From Lachnospiraceae bacterium (GTDB lineage: Bacteria; Bacillota; Clostridia; Lachnospirales; Lachnospiraceae), in the NCBI GenBank assembly GCA_900771195.1, contig CAAGMZ010000003.1, positions 1 through 45,703 on the forward strand: a stretch of DNA of 45,703 nt, given 5' to 3'. A program made the translations under genes and the position numbers. The notes beneath the pieces are model-generated. The model was not told the origin of the DNA, did not search any database, and was given only the letters and a program-made list of their open reading frames with translations. This document shows, piece by piece, positions 33,574-43,127 of the stretch (positions are counted from its first letter, which is position 1; each line of letters opens with the position of its first letter).

Positions 33574-34779
33574 TTATTTTCCAATGCTTTCCGCAATCTT
33601 ATCGGCAAGCGCCACAAGGCTTTCTCTCTGCTCTTCCTTCACCGTGGACTTAATCGTCACAGGATTATCGATAATTGTCATCCCCTTCATCTTCTCGACA
33701 ATTTCCTTAATCAGCTTTCCGCTGACAGGCGCCCAGGTTCCGTTCTCAATAATGGCAACCGTCCTGTTCTGGAGATTATGGGCCGCAAGGTCCATAACAG
33801 CTGTCTCCATTGGAGTAAATATACCCATATTGTATGTCGATGAAGCAAGGACGATATGTGAGCATCTGAATGCCTCTGACACGATTACTGACGGATGCGT
33901 CTCTGATACATCATACATTGCTATATTCTTAACGCCCTTCTTGGCAAGCTCAGTGGCCACGATATTGGCAGCATTCTCTGTTCCGCCGTAAATCGAGCCG
34001 TAAGCGATAAGAACAGTGTTGTCCTCCGGCTCATACCTGCTCCACTTGTCATATTTATCAATAAACCATGAAAGATTCTCTCTCCATATCGGTCCGTGAA
34101 GAGGGCAGATTGTCTTTATGTCCAAAGCCCCTGCCTTCTTAAGCGCAGCCTGAACCTGCACTCCGTACTTTCCGACAATATTGGTATAATAGCGTCTTGC
34201 ATCATCAAGAAATACTTTTTCAAAATCAACTTCATCGGCAAAAATATTACCTGCCAGCGCCCCGAAGGTTCCGAAAGCGTCTGCCGAGTAAAGGATTTTG
34301 TCGGTGGTATCATATGTCATCATTACCTCAGGCCAGTGAACCATGGGAGCTGTTGCAAAAGCAAATGTATGCTTTCCGCTTGAGAAGGTTCCGCCGTCAG
34401 CCACAATTTCAACTCTCGAATCCACATCGAAATCAAAATACTGCTTTATCATATTTTTTACCATTGCATTGGTAACAATCTTCACATTGGGGTATCTTAA
34501 AACCACTTCCCCAAGCGTTGCTGCGTGGTCGGGCTCCATGTGATTGACAATAACATAGTCAAGGCTGCGTCCGTTAAGAGCATACGCAAGATTCTCGAAA
34601 AATCTTTCTGAAACCGAGCGGTCAACCGTATCAAGAAGCACCGTCTTCTCGTCATTTATAAGATATGAATTGTATGAAACTCCGTTAGTAAGCGGGTACA
34701 CCGCCTCAAAAAGCGAAAGCTTCCTGTCGCTGGCACCTATGTATGTCACATCGTCATTGACTTTTGTTACATTGTACAT
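33574..34779 (-). CDS. fprA: A-type flavodiiron protein (O2/NO reductase)
   Basis: Flavodiiron proteins reduce O2 to water, or NO, using a di-iron site fed by FMN. The 401 residues have a metallo-beta-lactamase-like domain with the di-iron ligands HMEPDH (near 80), MVHWPE, SADAFG and LHGPIW, then a C-terminal flavodoxin domain beginning YGSIYGGTENAA (near 258). There is no rubredoxin domain, hence type A. The ATG at 34779 has AGGAGGA about 7 nt upstream. Its own promoter is at 34810-34838. It sits beside the hydrogenase genes, which need protection from O2. Confidence 0.94.
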   Translation of the reverse strand: MYNVTKVNDDVTYIGASDRKLSLFEAVYPLTNGVSYNSYLINDEKTVLLDTVDRSVSERFFENLAYALNGRSLDYVIVNHMEPDHAATLGEVVLRYPNVKIVTNAMVKNMIKQYFDFDVDSRVEIVADGGTFSSGKHTFAFATAPMVHWPEVMMTYDTTDKILYSADAFGTFGALAGNIFADEVDFEKVFLDDARRYYTNIVGKYGVQVQAALKKAGALDIKTICPLHGPIWRENLSWFIDKYDKWSRYEPEDNTVLIAYGSIYGGTENAANIVATELAKKGVKNIAMYDVSETHPSVIVSEAFRCSHIVLASSTYNMGIFTPMETAVMDLAAHNLQNRTVAIIENGTWAPVSGKLIKEIVEKMKGMTIIDNPVTIKSTVKEEQRESLVALADKIAESIGK

Positions 34780-34809
34780 TTGTATTTCCTCCTGCATTTT
34801 TATGTAAGC

Positions 34810-34838
34810 ATTCTAACACATAGTACATTAAAATTCAA
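34810..34838 (-). promoter_or_regulatory. Predicted sigma-A promoter of the flavodiiron gene
   Basis: TTGAAT (34838-34833), a 17-bp spacer and TAGAAT (34815-34810) lie 30 bp before the start codon. Confidence 0.65.
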
Positions 34839-34864
34839 TGCTGTATATCTGCCATAAAAACCCG

Positions 34865-36007
34865 TTATTTCTTTACTTTTTTTATTAATAACACAGCCAC
34901 AAAAACCATAACCCCCACAGTCATAACCGGAAATACTATGGCCATTATCACGGCCAAAGAGTTTAGTATACCCGGATTGGTCATACTGCCGGAAGAAGTC
35001 GTGGTTATGCCTATGGGTTTCCCCGGATTATCCTTGTCGATAAATACAGTCAGCGTCTGCCCCTTTTCACGTTCTGTGTTCCAAGTGTATTTTGCTTCAT
35101 AATCCTTGCCGTCATATGTGTATTTTAAGGTATATTCATATGAACTCTCCAATTTGGTGACATCTTCAATCAGCGCTGTTACCTTTGTTTCGTTATCAGA
35201 TATCTTTTTGACGCTCTTCGACACTTTCGTAACTGTATTTATGAACGGTATCAGTGCGATTGTTGCAACAACAGCCATAATGACTGCAATGACAATACCT
35301 TTGACAAGGTTTACTTTCCCGGTGACCTTATCAACTTTTTCATAAACCGTACCTTCCTCATAAGTACCGTATTCTTCCTTATGCATGACATTCGCCACGG
35401 TATTCATAAGTGCCTCATGTGATTTGTTACCCTCAACGAACGCACTCTGCGGAACTCCGGTAATATCAGCTCCACCCTCATTCAGACTGGCATAACGGTC
35501 TTTGCCAAGCTTTATCATTTCTCCCTCATCAAAAAGATACACCTTCCCGGACTCGAGAAATCTTACATCCGATGTCATGGTCATGATTCCGCTGTAATAT
35601 GTGCTCCCTTCCTGCCAGACAATCGTAAACGTATAATGGCAGCCATCCTCCTGCCCCCTGACAGAATCACACCTGACCGGATATCTCCTTCTGTTTAAGG
35701 CATTTTGCTCTTCCATGAACCGTTCGCTTTCTTCCTTACTCATGCCCCATGTTTTTTTGAGGCAGCTGCCATAATTATAAACAATTACAGCCAGTCCGAT
35801 AAATATGCATACATACATTCCAATTCCGGCGCCGCTTTTCCCATAAAACATCATGGCAATTCCGGCGGATATTCCTGCCGCCAGAAACGAAACGCTGTGC
35901 ACCAGTCCCCATCCCCGGCAAAAAAATCTTCTCAGAACCAGAATGAAAAACAGTGTACTCCCAAATGCCGTACCAAATCCTGTCATTATCCATGCAAAAT
36001 CACTCAT
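34865..36007 (-). CDS. Membrane protein with DUF3592-like domain
   Basis: The function is unknown. The 380 residues begin with three hydrophobic segments (about 5-25, 35-55 and 60-80), followed by a soluble region (about 90-250), a fourth segment (about 255-278), a strand-rich domain with SYEYTLKYTYDGKDYEAKY and VFIDKDNPGKP, the pattern of DUF3592 proteins, and a final segment (about 350-375) ending in Lys-rich KKVKK. The ATG at 36007 is used, with AAAGGCGG 8 nt upstream. It is the last gene before the divergent small-membrane-protein gene. Confidence 0.7.
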   Translation of the reverse strand: MSDFAWIMTGFGTAFGSTLFFILVLRRFFCRGWGLVHSVSFLAAGISAGIAMMFYGKSGAGIGMYVCIFIGLAVIVYNYGSCLKKTWGMSKEESERFMEEQNALNRRRYPVRCDSVRGQEDGCHYTFTIVWQEGSTYYSGIMTMTSDVRFLESGKVYLFDEGEMIKLGKDRYASLNEGGADITGVPQSAFVEGNKSHEALMNTVANVMHKEEYGTYEEGTVYEKVDKVTGKVNLVKGIVIAVIMAVVATIALIPFINTVTKVSKSVKKISDNETKVTALIEDVTKLESSYEYTLKYTYDGKDYEAKYTWNTEREKGQTLTVFIDKDNPGKPIGITTTSSGSMTNPGILNSLAVIMAIVFPVMTVGVMVFVAVLLIKKVKK

Positions 36008-36214
36008 ATACTTTACCGCCTTTCTGTTGCAAATCATTCCTGCATACAGCATTCGGTCCTATAATAGCATATCATTTTATTTTTTTCTGTTGGTTCTTAT
36101 TACAAAAAATAGTTGTTTTTTGTTGATTTTTATTGGTTTTCGTTACTTTGCGTATTCCCCATTACCGTGAAAGTATTTTCATCCCATTAATGAACATATG
36201 CTCCTTTCTGTATG

Positions 36215-36243
36215 TTGACTTTGATAACACGCAGTGCTATACT
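36215..36243 (+). promoter_or_regulatory. Predicted strong promoter of the small membrane protein
   Basis: TTGACT (36215-36220), a 17-bp spacer and TATACT (36238-36243) are each one base from consensus and lie 35 bp before the start codon. Confidence 0.75.
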
Positions 36244-36278
36244 TCAAATTAGAATATATTCACAAAGGAGGGTTACAT

Positions 36279-36572
36279 ATGGGTATCGTTTCTTTACTTA
36301 CTGCTCTTGCAGGATTGGCAACAACGCTCTGTCATTATGCTTCACACAGCAAAATAATGGGTGCCGTAACCACAGCCCTGCTGATAGTTTCCATTATCAC
36401 AGGCCTTGTTGATATCAAGAAGAAAAATAAAAACGGCGGTGTTGACTACAACAAGGTGCAGCCCGGAGTTATCGGTCATGCTATGGCATTCACCATACTT
36501 CTTCTCGGCGGAATCATGTGTGCTATGGCAATCGCCGGAAAATATCCCGCCAACATAGTATCAATAGAGTAA
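36279..36572 (+). CDS. Small membrane protein
   Basis: I do not recognise the family. The 97 residues have two clear membrane segments (about 28-46 and 66-88) and a hydrophobic N-terminus (about 3-16) which may be a third, with a Lys-rich loop (KKKNKNGG) between them. An AAAGGAGGG ribosome site sits 6 nt before the ATG and the promoter is near consensus, so it is likely well expressed. It is a single-gene unit, closed by a terminator. Confidence 0.7.
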   Translation: MGIVSLLTALAGLATTLCHYASHSKIMGAVTTALLIVSIITGLVDIKKKNKNGGVDYNKVQPGVIGHAMAFTILLLGGIMCAMAIAGKYPANIVSIE

Positions 36573-36591
36573 AAATTCAAAAAGCAGTCTT

Positions 36592-36630
36592 AAAAAAGAC
36601 ATCTGTTCACGAAAGTGGACAGATGTCTTT
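36592..36630. terminator. Bidirectional terminator
   Basis: GACATCTGTTCAC (36598-36610) and GTGGACAGATGTC (36615-36627) form a 13-bp stem with one wobble around GAAA. T-rich runs on both sides, six T on the minus strand, serve both the small membrane protein gene and the convergent LUD-domain gene. Confidence 0.9.
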
Positions 36631-36749
36631 ACTTATGTAGTAATTCGGAAACTTTATTTATAGATACTTTTGACACTCACATCATAAAATTCCATTTCCA
36701 GCTTCCGCATTTCACCATACAGCTGTAAAATTGTTATTTTCGGCGGTTT

Positions 36750-37385
36750 TTAGTACCCCAGCTCTTCGCCGACCAGTACAACCTTAATTCTGCCCTTATG
36801 TCCGCTCCTTCTTGTTACCACAATCTGGTTGCAGAAGCATTCATCCGAAAGGCAGTCCGCACATTTTCCCGAAATACCGCATGGAATGTTCTTATGAAGG
36901 CGTACCGCATTGGGCGGACAGGCAAAGGTCTTAATCCGTCTGTAGGCGCTCTCAACATCTGCCGTAACCTTATTGAGTCCGGCGACAACTATCACATGGT
37001 CAGGTCCGTATATAAGAGCCGAAACGCGATTTCCATTGCCGTCTATGTTCACAAGCTCACCGTCAAGAGTTATGGCATTGGTGCTCATGAGAAAATAATC
37101 CGAAGTAAAAATTTCTGCATATACGGCTTTCGTTTCCTCAGGAGTCTTTGCCCTGCTTCTGTCTATAGCCTTATAATCAGAACCGCTTATGGCATCAATT
37201 ATGCCACATTCCTTTATGGTCTCAGAGCCGCCCCAGCCTATCTTAGAACCCTTCTCTATGAGTGAGAGGACTTTTTCTTTCGCTTCTTCCTTCGTGCTGC
37301 AGTAAAAGCCCTCCATATTTCTTTTGGCAAGATTCTTAATAATTCCGTCTGCCGTAATGGCAAAAGCATCTTCCTTAAATCCCAT
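36750..37385 (-). CDS. LUD-domain protein (lactate-utilization LutC-like)
   Basis: The 211 residues match the LUD (DUF162) family: KIGWGGSETIKECG (near 47), a central SDYFLMSTNAITLDGELVNIDGNGNRV segment, and VAGLNKV, then a Cys-rich C-terminal stretch (CPPNA, CGISGKCADCLSDECFC). LutC-like proteins belong to lactate oxidation complexes with LutA and LutB, but neither is here, so the role of this stand-alone form is unclear. The ATG at 37385 has GGAGG 7 nt upstream; an earlier ATG overlaps the glgP stop and has no site. It follows glgP directly. Confidence 0.85.
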   Translation of the reverse strand: MGFKEDAFAITADGIIKNLAKRNMEGFYCSTKEEAKEKVLSLIEKGSKIGWGGSETIKECGIIDAISGSDYKAIDRSRAKTPEETKAVYAEIFTSDYFLMSTNAITLDGELVNIDGNGNRVSALIYGPDHVIVVAGLNKVTADVESAYRRIKTFACPPNAVRLHKNIPCGISGKCADCLSDECFCNQIVVTRRSGHKGRIKVVLVGEELGY

Positions 37386-37402
37386 ATAAGCGCCTCCGGT
37401 CA

Positions 37403-39853
37403 TTAAAGGTCAACCTTAATCTTATCGAGCTTCCAGATATCATCCACATATTCCTGAATCGTTCTGTCAGATGAGAACTTGCCGCTGCATGCGGTGTTGA
37501 GCATTACTGAACGTGCCCAGCCCTCTGTATCACGGTATTTATCCTCAATTTTCGTCTGTGCGTCAGCATAAGAACGGAAATCCTTGAGAATGAAGTATAC
37601 ATCAGGACGCTTGTCATAGAGAAGCGAGTTGTAAATATCCCTGAAAAGCTCAGGATCGTCAGGTGAATAGAAGCCGTTTATAAGCTGCATGAGCACCTGT
37701 CTGATTTCCTGATCGTTGTTAAATATATCCTGAGGATTGTAGCCGCCCTCGTTCTGGTACTTTATGACCTCATCAGCCGAAAGTCCGAAGATAACTGCGT
37801 TCTCCTCACCAACCTCTTTTACGATTTCCACGTTGGCCCCGTCCATTGTTCCAATCGTCATTGCGCCGTTAAGCATGAATTTCATGTTGCCCGTTCCGGA
37901 AGCCTCCTTGCTGGCTGTTGAAATCTGCTCACTGACATCTGCTGCGGCGAAAATCATCTCAGCGTTGGATACACGGTAGTTCTCAATAAATACCACTTTT
38001 ATTTTGCCATTTATAGACTTATCATTGTTGATTACATCAGCAACGCTGTTGATAAGCTTAATCGTAAGCTTTGCCCTCTTGTAGCCTGCTGCCGCCTTGG
38101 CTCCGAAAATAAATGTTCTGGGATAAAAATCCATCTCCGGGTGAAGCTTTATTTTATTGTAAAGGTACATTACATGAAGTATGTTGAGAAGCTGCCTCTT
38201 GTACTCATGAAGTCTCTTGACCTGAACATCAAATATAGACCTGGGGTCCACATCGATTCCGTTATGCTCCTTGATGTAATCAGCAAGTCGGAGCTTGTTC
38301 TGGTACTTTATCTGCATAAACTCCTGACGGCTAAGCTCATCATCCGCATATACCTTAAGCTTTGATATCTGTGAAAGGTCAGTAATCCACTCATCACCAA
38401 TCTTTTTGGTTACCCATTTTGCAAGAAGCGGGTTGCCGTGAAGAAGGAAACGCCTCTGAGTGATGCCGTTGGTCTTGTTGTTGAACTTCTCAGGCATCAT
38501 CTGATAGAAGTCCTTAAGCTCCTGCTTCTTGAGAATTTCCGTATGAAGCTCTGCAACACCGTTAACAGAATAACCTGCAACAATTGCAAGGTTGGCCATT
38601 CTTACCTGTCCGTCATAGACTATCGCCATCTTGGCAATCTTATTCTGGTCTCCGGGATACTGTCTCTTAATCTGCTCCACGAATCTCCTGTTGATTTCCT
38701 CAACAATCTGATATACACGGGGAAGAAGTCTTGAAAACAGCTCGATAGGCCATTTTTCAAGTGCCTCTGCCATAATCGTATGGTTGGTGTAAGCACATGA
38801 CTTCTGTGTAACCTCCCATGCCTCATCCCATGTAAGCATCTCCTGGTCCATAAGGATTCTCATAAGCTCTGCAACCGTTACGGTAGGGTGCGTATCATTG
38901 AGCTGGAAGCACACCTTTTCATAAAGCTTTCTTACATCATCATGGTTCTTTTTGTACTTGGCAATCGCACTCTGAACGCTGGCAGATACGAAAAAGTACT
39001 GCTGTTTGAGTCTGAGCTCCTTGCCTGCGTAATGGTCATCACAGGGATAAAGCACCTCGCAGATAGTCTTGGCAAGGTTCTCCTGCTCAACTGCCTTCTG
39101 ATAATCACCCTTGTCAAAAGAATCAAGATTAAACTGCTGAATCGGCTCTGCGTCCCAGATTCTGAGGGTGTTGACAATGTTGTTGCCGTATCCCACAACA
39201 GGAAGGTCGTAAGGAACGGCGCGTACGCACTGGTAACCCTCCTGAACAAAATGCGTCCTTTCCTTCTCGTCCACATAAGTCCTTACATAGCCGCCAAACC
39301 TTACCTCAACGGCGTACTCCGGCCTCTTTATTTCAAAAGGATTGCCGTCTCGAAGCCAGTCATCCGGAATCTCAATCTGGTATCCCTTATCAATCTTCTG
39401 CGCAAACATTCCGTATCTGTAACGGATGCCGCATCCGTATGCTGCATAGCCCAGTGTCGAAAGCGAATCAAGAAAGCATGCCGCAAGCCTTCCCAGGCCT
39501 CCGTTTCCGAGAGCGGCATCAGGCTCTTCATCCTCAATCGCGTTAAGGTCAAATCCCAGCTCATCAAGGGCTTCCTTAACCTCGTCATAGCATGTGAGAT
39601 TAATCATGTTGTTACCAAGAGCACGACCCATCAAAAACTCCATAGACATGTAGTAAAGCGTCTTGGCATCCTGTTTCTCAATCTGCTTGTGGGTTGCAAT
39701 CCATCTGTCAATAATATCATCCTTGACCGCATACGCAACTGCCTGGAAAACCTGCTGCTTAGTAGCCTCATCGATTGTCTTCCGATACATGTTCTTCACA
39801 TTGGTGACTACTTTTTTCTTGAATTCCTCTTTGTCAAAATCCATTTTTTCCAT
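37403..39853 (-). CDS. glgP: Glycogen/starch phosphorylase
   Basis: The enzyme releases glucose 1-phosphate from alpha-1,4-glucans. The 816 residues are standard in length and carry the N-terminal GNGGLGRLAACFLDS, the nucleotide-site-independent catalytic core, and the PLP site EASGTGNMKFMLNGAMTIGT (Lys near 658). AAGGGAG precedes the ATG. It begins 45 bp after ileS with no terminator between them, so it may be carried on the ileS transcript. The LUD-domain gene follows. Confidence 0.97.
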   Translation of the reverse strand: MEKMDFDKEEFKKKVVTNVKNMYRKTIDEATKQQVFQAVAYAVKDDIIDRWIATHKQIEKQDAKTLYYMSMEFLMGRALGNNMINLTCYDEVKEALDELGFDLNAIEDEEPDAALGNGGLGRLAACFLDSLSTLGYAAYGCGIRYRYGMFAQKIDKGYQIEIPDDWLRDGNPFEIKRPEYAVEVRFGGYVRTYVDEKERTHFVQEGYQCVRAVPYDLPVVGYGNNIVNTLRIWDAEPIQQFNLDSFDKGDYQKAVEQENLAKTICEVLYPCDDHYAGKELRLKQQYFFVSASVQSAIAKYKKNHDDVRKLYEKVCFQLNDTHPTVTVAELMRILMDQEMLTWDEAWEVTQKSCAYTNHTIMAEALEKWPIELFSRLLPRVYQIVEEINRRFVEQIKRQYPGDQNKIAKMAIVYDGQVRMANLAIVAGYSVNGVAELHTEILKKQELKDFYQMMPEKFNNKTNGITQRRFLLHGNPLLAKWVTKKIGDEWITDLSQISKLKVYADDELSRQEFMQIKYQNKLRLADYIKEHNGIDVDPRSIFDVQVKRLHEYKRQLLNILHVMYLYNKIKLHPEMDFYPRTFIFGAKAAAGYKRAKLTIKLINSVADVINNDKSINGKIKVVFIENYRVSNAEMIFAAADVSEQISTASKEASGTGNMKFMLNGAMTIGTMDGANVEIVKEVGEENAVIFGLSADEVIKYQNEGGYNPQDIFNNDQEIRQVLMQLINGFYSPDDPELFRDIYNSLLYDKRPDVYFILKDFRSYADAQTKIEDKYRDTEGWARSVMLNTACSGKFSSDRTIQEYVDDIWKLDKIKVDL

Positions 39854-39898
39854 ATGTGTTTTCTCCCTTTGTTTATATATGCTGAATAATCAGTTGTA

Positions 39899-42800
39899 TT
39901 ACCTTCTCAAAACGCCAAGCTCAACTTTCTCTCCGTTAATATTCCACTCCTTGGCATATCCGTCAGTGCTTCCGGTAACGATATCATCAGCAAGCACCTC
40001 AGCCTTAACCTGCTCAGAGTTCCGGTCAAGAAGTGCTGCAATCTTATCATTTCCCTTAGCATATACGGTTATTCTGTCCATAACCTCAAATCCTGCTTCT
40101 TTTCTCATCGTCTGGATTTTGCTTATAAGTTCCCTTATGAAGCCCTCCTCAATGAGTTCATCCGAAAGGTTGGTGTCAAGCACAACAGTGATTCCGGAAT
40201 CGCTTACAGTCTCGAATCCTTCAGTCTGGGCTATATCTATGAGGAGGTCATCCTTGGTAAGTTCGACCCTCTCTCCGTCAAAATCAAATACAAGCGCTCC
40301 GTTGGCATTAAGCTCATCCATTGCCTTATTTCCGTCAACCTCAGAAAGAGCCTGGCGAATCTTGCCGAGAAGCTTGCCATACTTAGGTCCTACAGTTTTA
40401 AGCTGAGGCTTAAAGCTGTATGAACTGTAAGCCCTTACATCATCAGTGAACTCAACACTCTTGACATTAAGCTCATCCTCAATTATCTCCTTAAAGAACT
40501 CAGCCACCTCAAAGGGTGCTTTTACATACATGGTACCGATAGGCTGGCGGTTCTTGATGTTGGCTGCGTTACGGCACGCACGTCCCGCAACGACAATCTT
40601 AAGGACTTCATCCATATTTTTCTCAAGGTCCGCATCAATATAGCTTTCATCCGCCTCAGGGAAGTCGCAGAGATGAATGCTTTCAGGCGCACTCTTATCA
40701 ACGCTTCTCACAATGTTCTGGTAAATTTCCTCTGTCATAAAAGGAATCATGGGCGCTGATGCCTTACAGAAGGTAACAAGGCAGGTGTAAAGCGTCATAT
40801 AGGCATTTATCTTGTCCTGCTCCATTCCTTTTGCCCAGAAGCGTTCCCTTGAGCGTCTTACATACCAGTTGCTCAGGTCATCAATAAATTCCTGAAGAAC
40901 CTTGGTAGTCTCAGTAATTTTATAATTGTCAAGATTACTGCTCACTGTCTTTACAAGTGAATTGAGCTTGCTGAGTATCCATTTGTCCATGACGGAAAGC
41001 TTATCGTACTCAAGCGTGTATTTTGTAGCGTCAAATTCATCTATATTAGCGTACAGCACGAAAAATGCATATGTGTTCCAGATTGTTCCCAGGAACTTTC
41101 TCTGTCCTTCGGTAACCGCCTCATCATAGAAACGGTTGGGAAGCCAGGGTGCAGAGTTGGAGTAAAAATACCAGCGTATTGCATCTGCGCCGTGCTTATT
41201 AAGAGCTTCCACAGGGTCTACGGCATTTCCTTTGGATTTACTCATCTTCTGACCGTCCCCATCCAGCACGTGGCCGAGAACAATTACATTCTTGTACGGA
41301 GCCTTATTGAAAAGTAATGTAGACTCGGCAAGAAGCGAATAGAACCATCCTCTTGTCTGGTCCACAGCCTCCGAAATAAAGTCTGCCGGGAACTGTTCTT
41401 CAAACACTTCTTTATTTTCAAAAGGATAATGATGCTGTGCAAAAGGCATTGCTCCGGAATCAAACCAGCAGTCAATAACCTCAGGCACACGCTTCATTGT
41501 GCTGCCGCAGTCGGGACACTTAATGGTGACTGCGTCAATGAAAGGACGATGAAGCTCAATATCATCGGGACAGTTATCCGACATTTCCTTAAGTTCGGCA
41601 ATACTTCCGATTGAATGCATCTTGCCGCATTTCTCACACTGCCATATATTGAGCGGAGTTCCCCAGTATCTGTTACGGCTTATGCCCCAGTCCTGAACGT
41701 TCTCAAGCCATGCTCCGAAACGTCCGGTTCCGATGGTCTCGGGAATCCAGTTAATTGTGTTGTTATTACGGATAAGGTCATCCTTTACCGCAGTCATCTT
41801 GATGAACCATGACTCTCTCGCATAGTAGATAAGCGGTGTATCGCATCTCCAGCAGAAGGGATAGTCGTGCTCGAACTTAGGTGCGGCAAAAAGCTTTCCT
41901 TCGGCATCAAGGTCTTTAAGAACCTCCGGGTCTGCCTTCTTTACAAAAAGTCCTGCGTAAGGAGTCTCGTCCGTAAGATTTCCTTTTCCGTCTACGAACT
42001 GAACAAACGGGAGCTCATAATTACGGCCGATTCTCGAGTCATCCTCACCAAAAGCTGGTGCAATGTGGACTATTCCGGTACCATCATCCATTGATACATA
42101 GTTATCACATGTCACAAAATGTGCCTTCTTGTGCTGCTTTGCAGCCGCCTCTCCCGCACATGCAAAAAGAGGCTCATACTCCTTATACTCCAGTTCTTTT
42201 CCTTTGTATGTTTCAAGAATCTCATACGCAGGCGTTCCCTCTTCTCTCTCAAGGGAGCCGAGAACTGTATCAAGAAGTGCCTTTGCCATATAATAAGTGT
42301 AGCCGTCAACAGCTTTTACCTTGCAGTAATCCTCGTCAGGATTTACGCAGAGTGCAACATTGGAGGGAAGCGTCCACGGTGTCGTGGTCCATGCAAGGAA
42401 ATATGCATCCTCGCCTACAACCTTGAATCTTACGACTGCCGAGCGCTCCTTGACCTTCTTGTATCCCTGTGCAACCTCATGTGATGAAAGCGGTGTTCCG
42501 CAGCGTGGGCAGTAGGGAACAATCTTAAATCCTTTGTACAAAAGACCTTTGTTCCAGATTTCCTTGAGTGCCCACCACTCTGACTCTATGAAATCATTGT
42601 CATAGGTAACATAAGGATTATCCATGTCAGCCCAGAAGCCAACCTGTGAGGAAAAATCCTCCCACATTGTTTTATACTTCCAGACACTCTCCTTGCAGTG
42701 ACCGATAAAAGGCTCGAGCCCGTACTCCTCAATCTGCTCCTTGCCGTCAAGCCCAAGTTTCTTCTCAACCTCAAGCTCAACAGGAAGTCCGTGGGTATCC

Positions 42801-43054
42801 CAGCCGGCCTTACGGGGAACATCATATCCCTTCATGGTCTTATATCTGGGAATCATATCCTTTATTACACGCGTAAGTACATGTCCTATATGCGGCTTTC
42901 CGTTAGCAGTAGGAGGTCCGTCATAGAATGTAAATGTTTCACAGCCCTCACGCATCTTCATGCTCTTTTCAAAAATCCTGTTCTCTTTCCAGAACTCTTC
43001 GACCTGCTTTTCTCTCTCAACCAGATTCAGGTCAGTTGATACCTTTTCGTACAT
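39899..43054 (-). CDS. ileS: Isoleucyl-tRNA synthetase
   Basis: The enzyme charges tRNA-Ile. The 1051 residues carry the HIGH motif (55-58), an editing domain in the middle (about 200-400), KMSKSKGN (near 603), the anticodon-binding domain and a C-terminal extension. The length and the KAGWDTHGLPVE motif point to the eukaryote-like type 2 IleRS rather than the E. coli-like type 1; that type is associated with lower sensitivity to mupirocin, an inference here. Expression is under the T-box at 43097-43356. Confidence 0.96.
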   Translation of the reverse strand: MYEKVSTDLNLVEREKQVEEFWKENRIFEKSMKMREGCETFTFYDGPPTANGKPHIGHVLTRVIKDMIPRYKTMKGYDVPRKAGWDTHGLPVELEVEKKLGLDGKEQIEEYGLEPFIGHCKESVWKYKTMWEDFSSQVGFWADMDNPYVTYDNDFIESEWWALKEIWNKGLLYKGFKIVPYCPRCGTPLSSHEVAQGYKKVKERSAVVRFKVVGEDAYFLAWTTTPWTLPSNVALCVNPDEDYCKVKAVDGYTYYMAKALLDTVLGSLEREEGTPAYEILETYKGKELEYKEYEPLFACAGEAAAKQHKKAHFVTCDNYVSMDDGTGIVHIAPAFGEDDSRIGRNYELPFVQFVDGKGNLTDETPYAGLFVKKADPEVLKDLDAEGKLFAAPKFEHDYPFCWRCDTPLIYYARESWFIKMTAVKDDLIRNNNTINWIPETIGTGRFGAWLENVQDWGISRNRYWGTPLNIWQCEKCGKMHSIGSIAELKEMSDNCPDDIELHRPFIDAVTIKCPDCGSTMKRVPEVIDCWFDSGAMPFAQHHYPFENKEVFEEQFPADFISEAVDQTRGWFYSLLAESTLLFNKAPYKNVIVLGHVLDGDGQKMSKSKGNAVDPVEALNKHGADAIRWYFYSNSAPWLPNRFYDEAVTEGQRKFLGTIWNTYAFFVLYANIDEFDATKYTLEYDKLSVMDKWILSKLNSLVKTVSSNLDNYKITETTKVLQEFIDDLSNWYVRRSRERFWAKGMEQDKINAYMTLYTCLVTFCKASAPMIPFMTEEIYQNIVRSVDKSAPESIHLCDFPEADESYIDADLEKNMDEVLKIVVAGRACRNAANIKNRQPIGTMYVKAPFEVAEFFKEIIEDELNVKSVEFTDDVRAYSSYSFKPQLKTVGPKYGKLLGKIRQALSEVDGNKAMDELNANGALVFDFDGERVELTKDDLLIDIAQTEGFETVSDSGITVVLDTNLSDELIEEGFIRELISKIQTMRKEAGFEVMDRITVYAKGNDKIAALLDRNSEQVKAEVLADDIVTGSTDGYAKEWNINGEKVELGVLRR

Positions 43055-43096
43055 GCTATTTTTCCTTTCTCAAAAATAATATGATGTAAGTGGCAG

Positions 43097-43127
43097 AAAA
43101 AAACCTCTGCCGTACATTGGCAGAGGC
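43097..43127 (-). terminator. Terminator hairpin of the ileS T-box
   Basis: On the minus strand CCTCTGCC (43126-43119) pairs with GGCAGAGG (43111-43104) around a 7-nt loop, followed by seven T. It lies about 40 bp before the ileS start. Confidence 0.92.
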
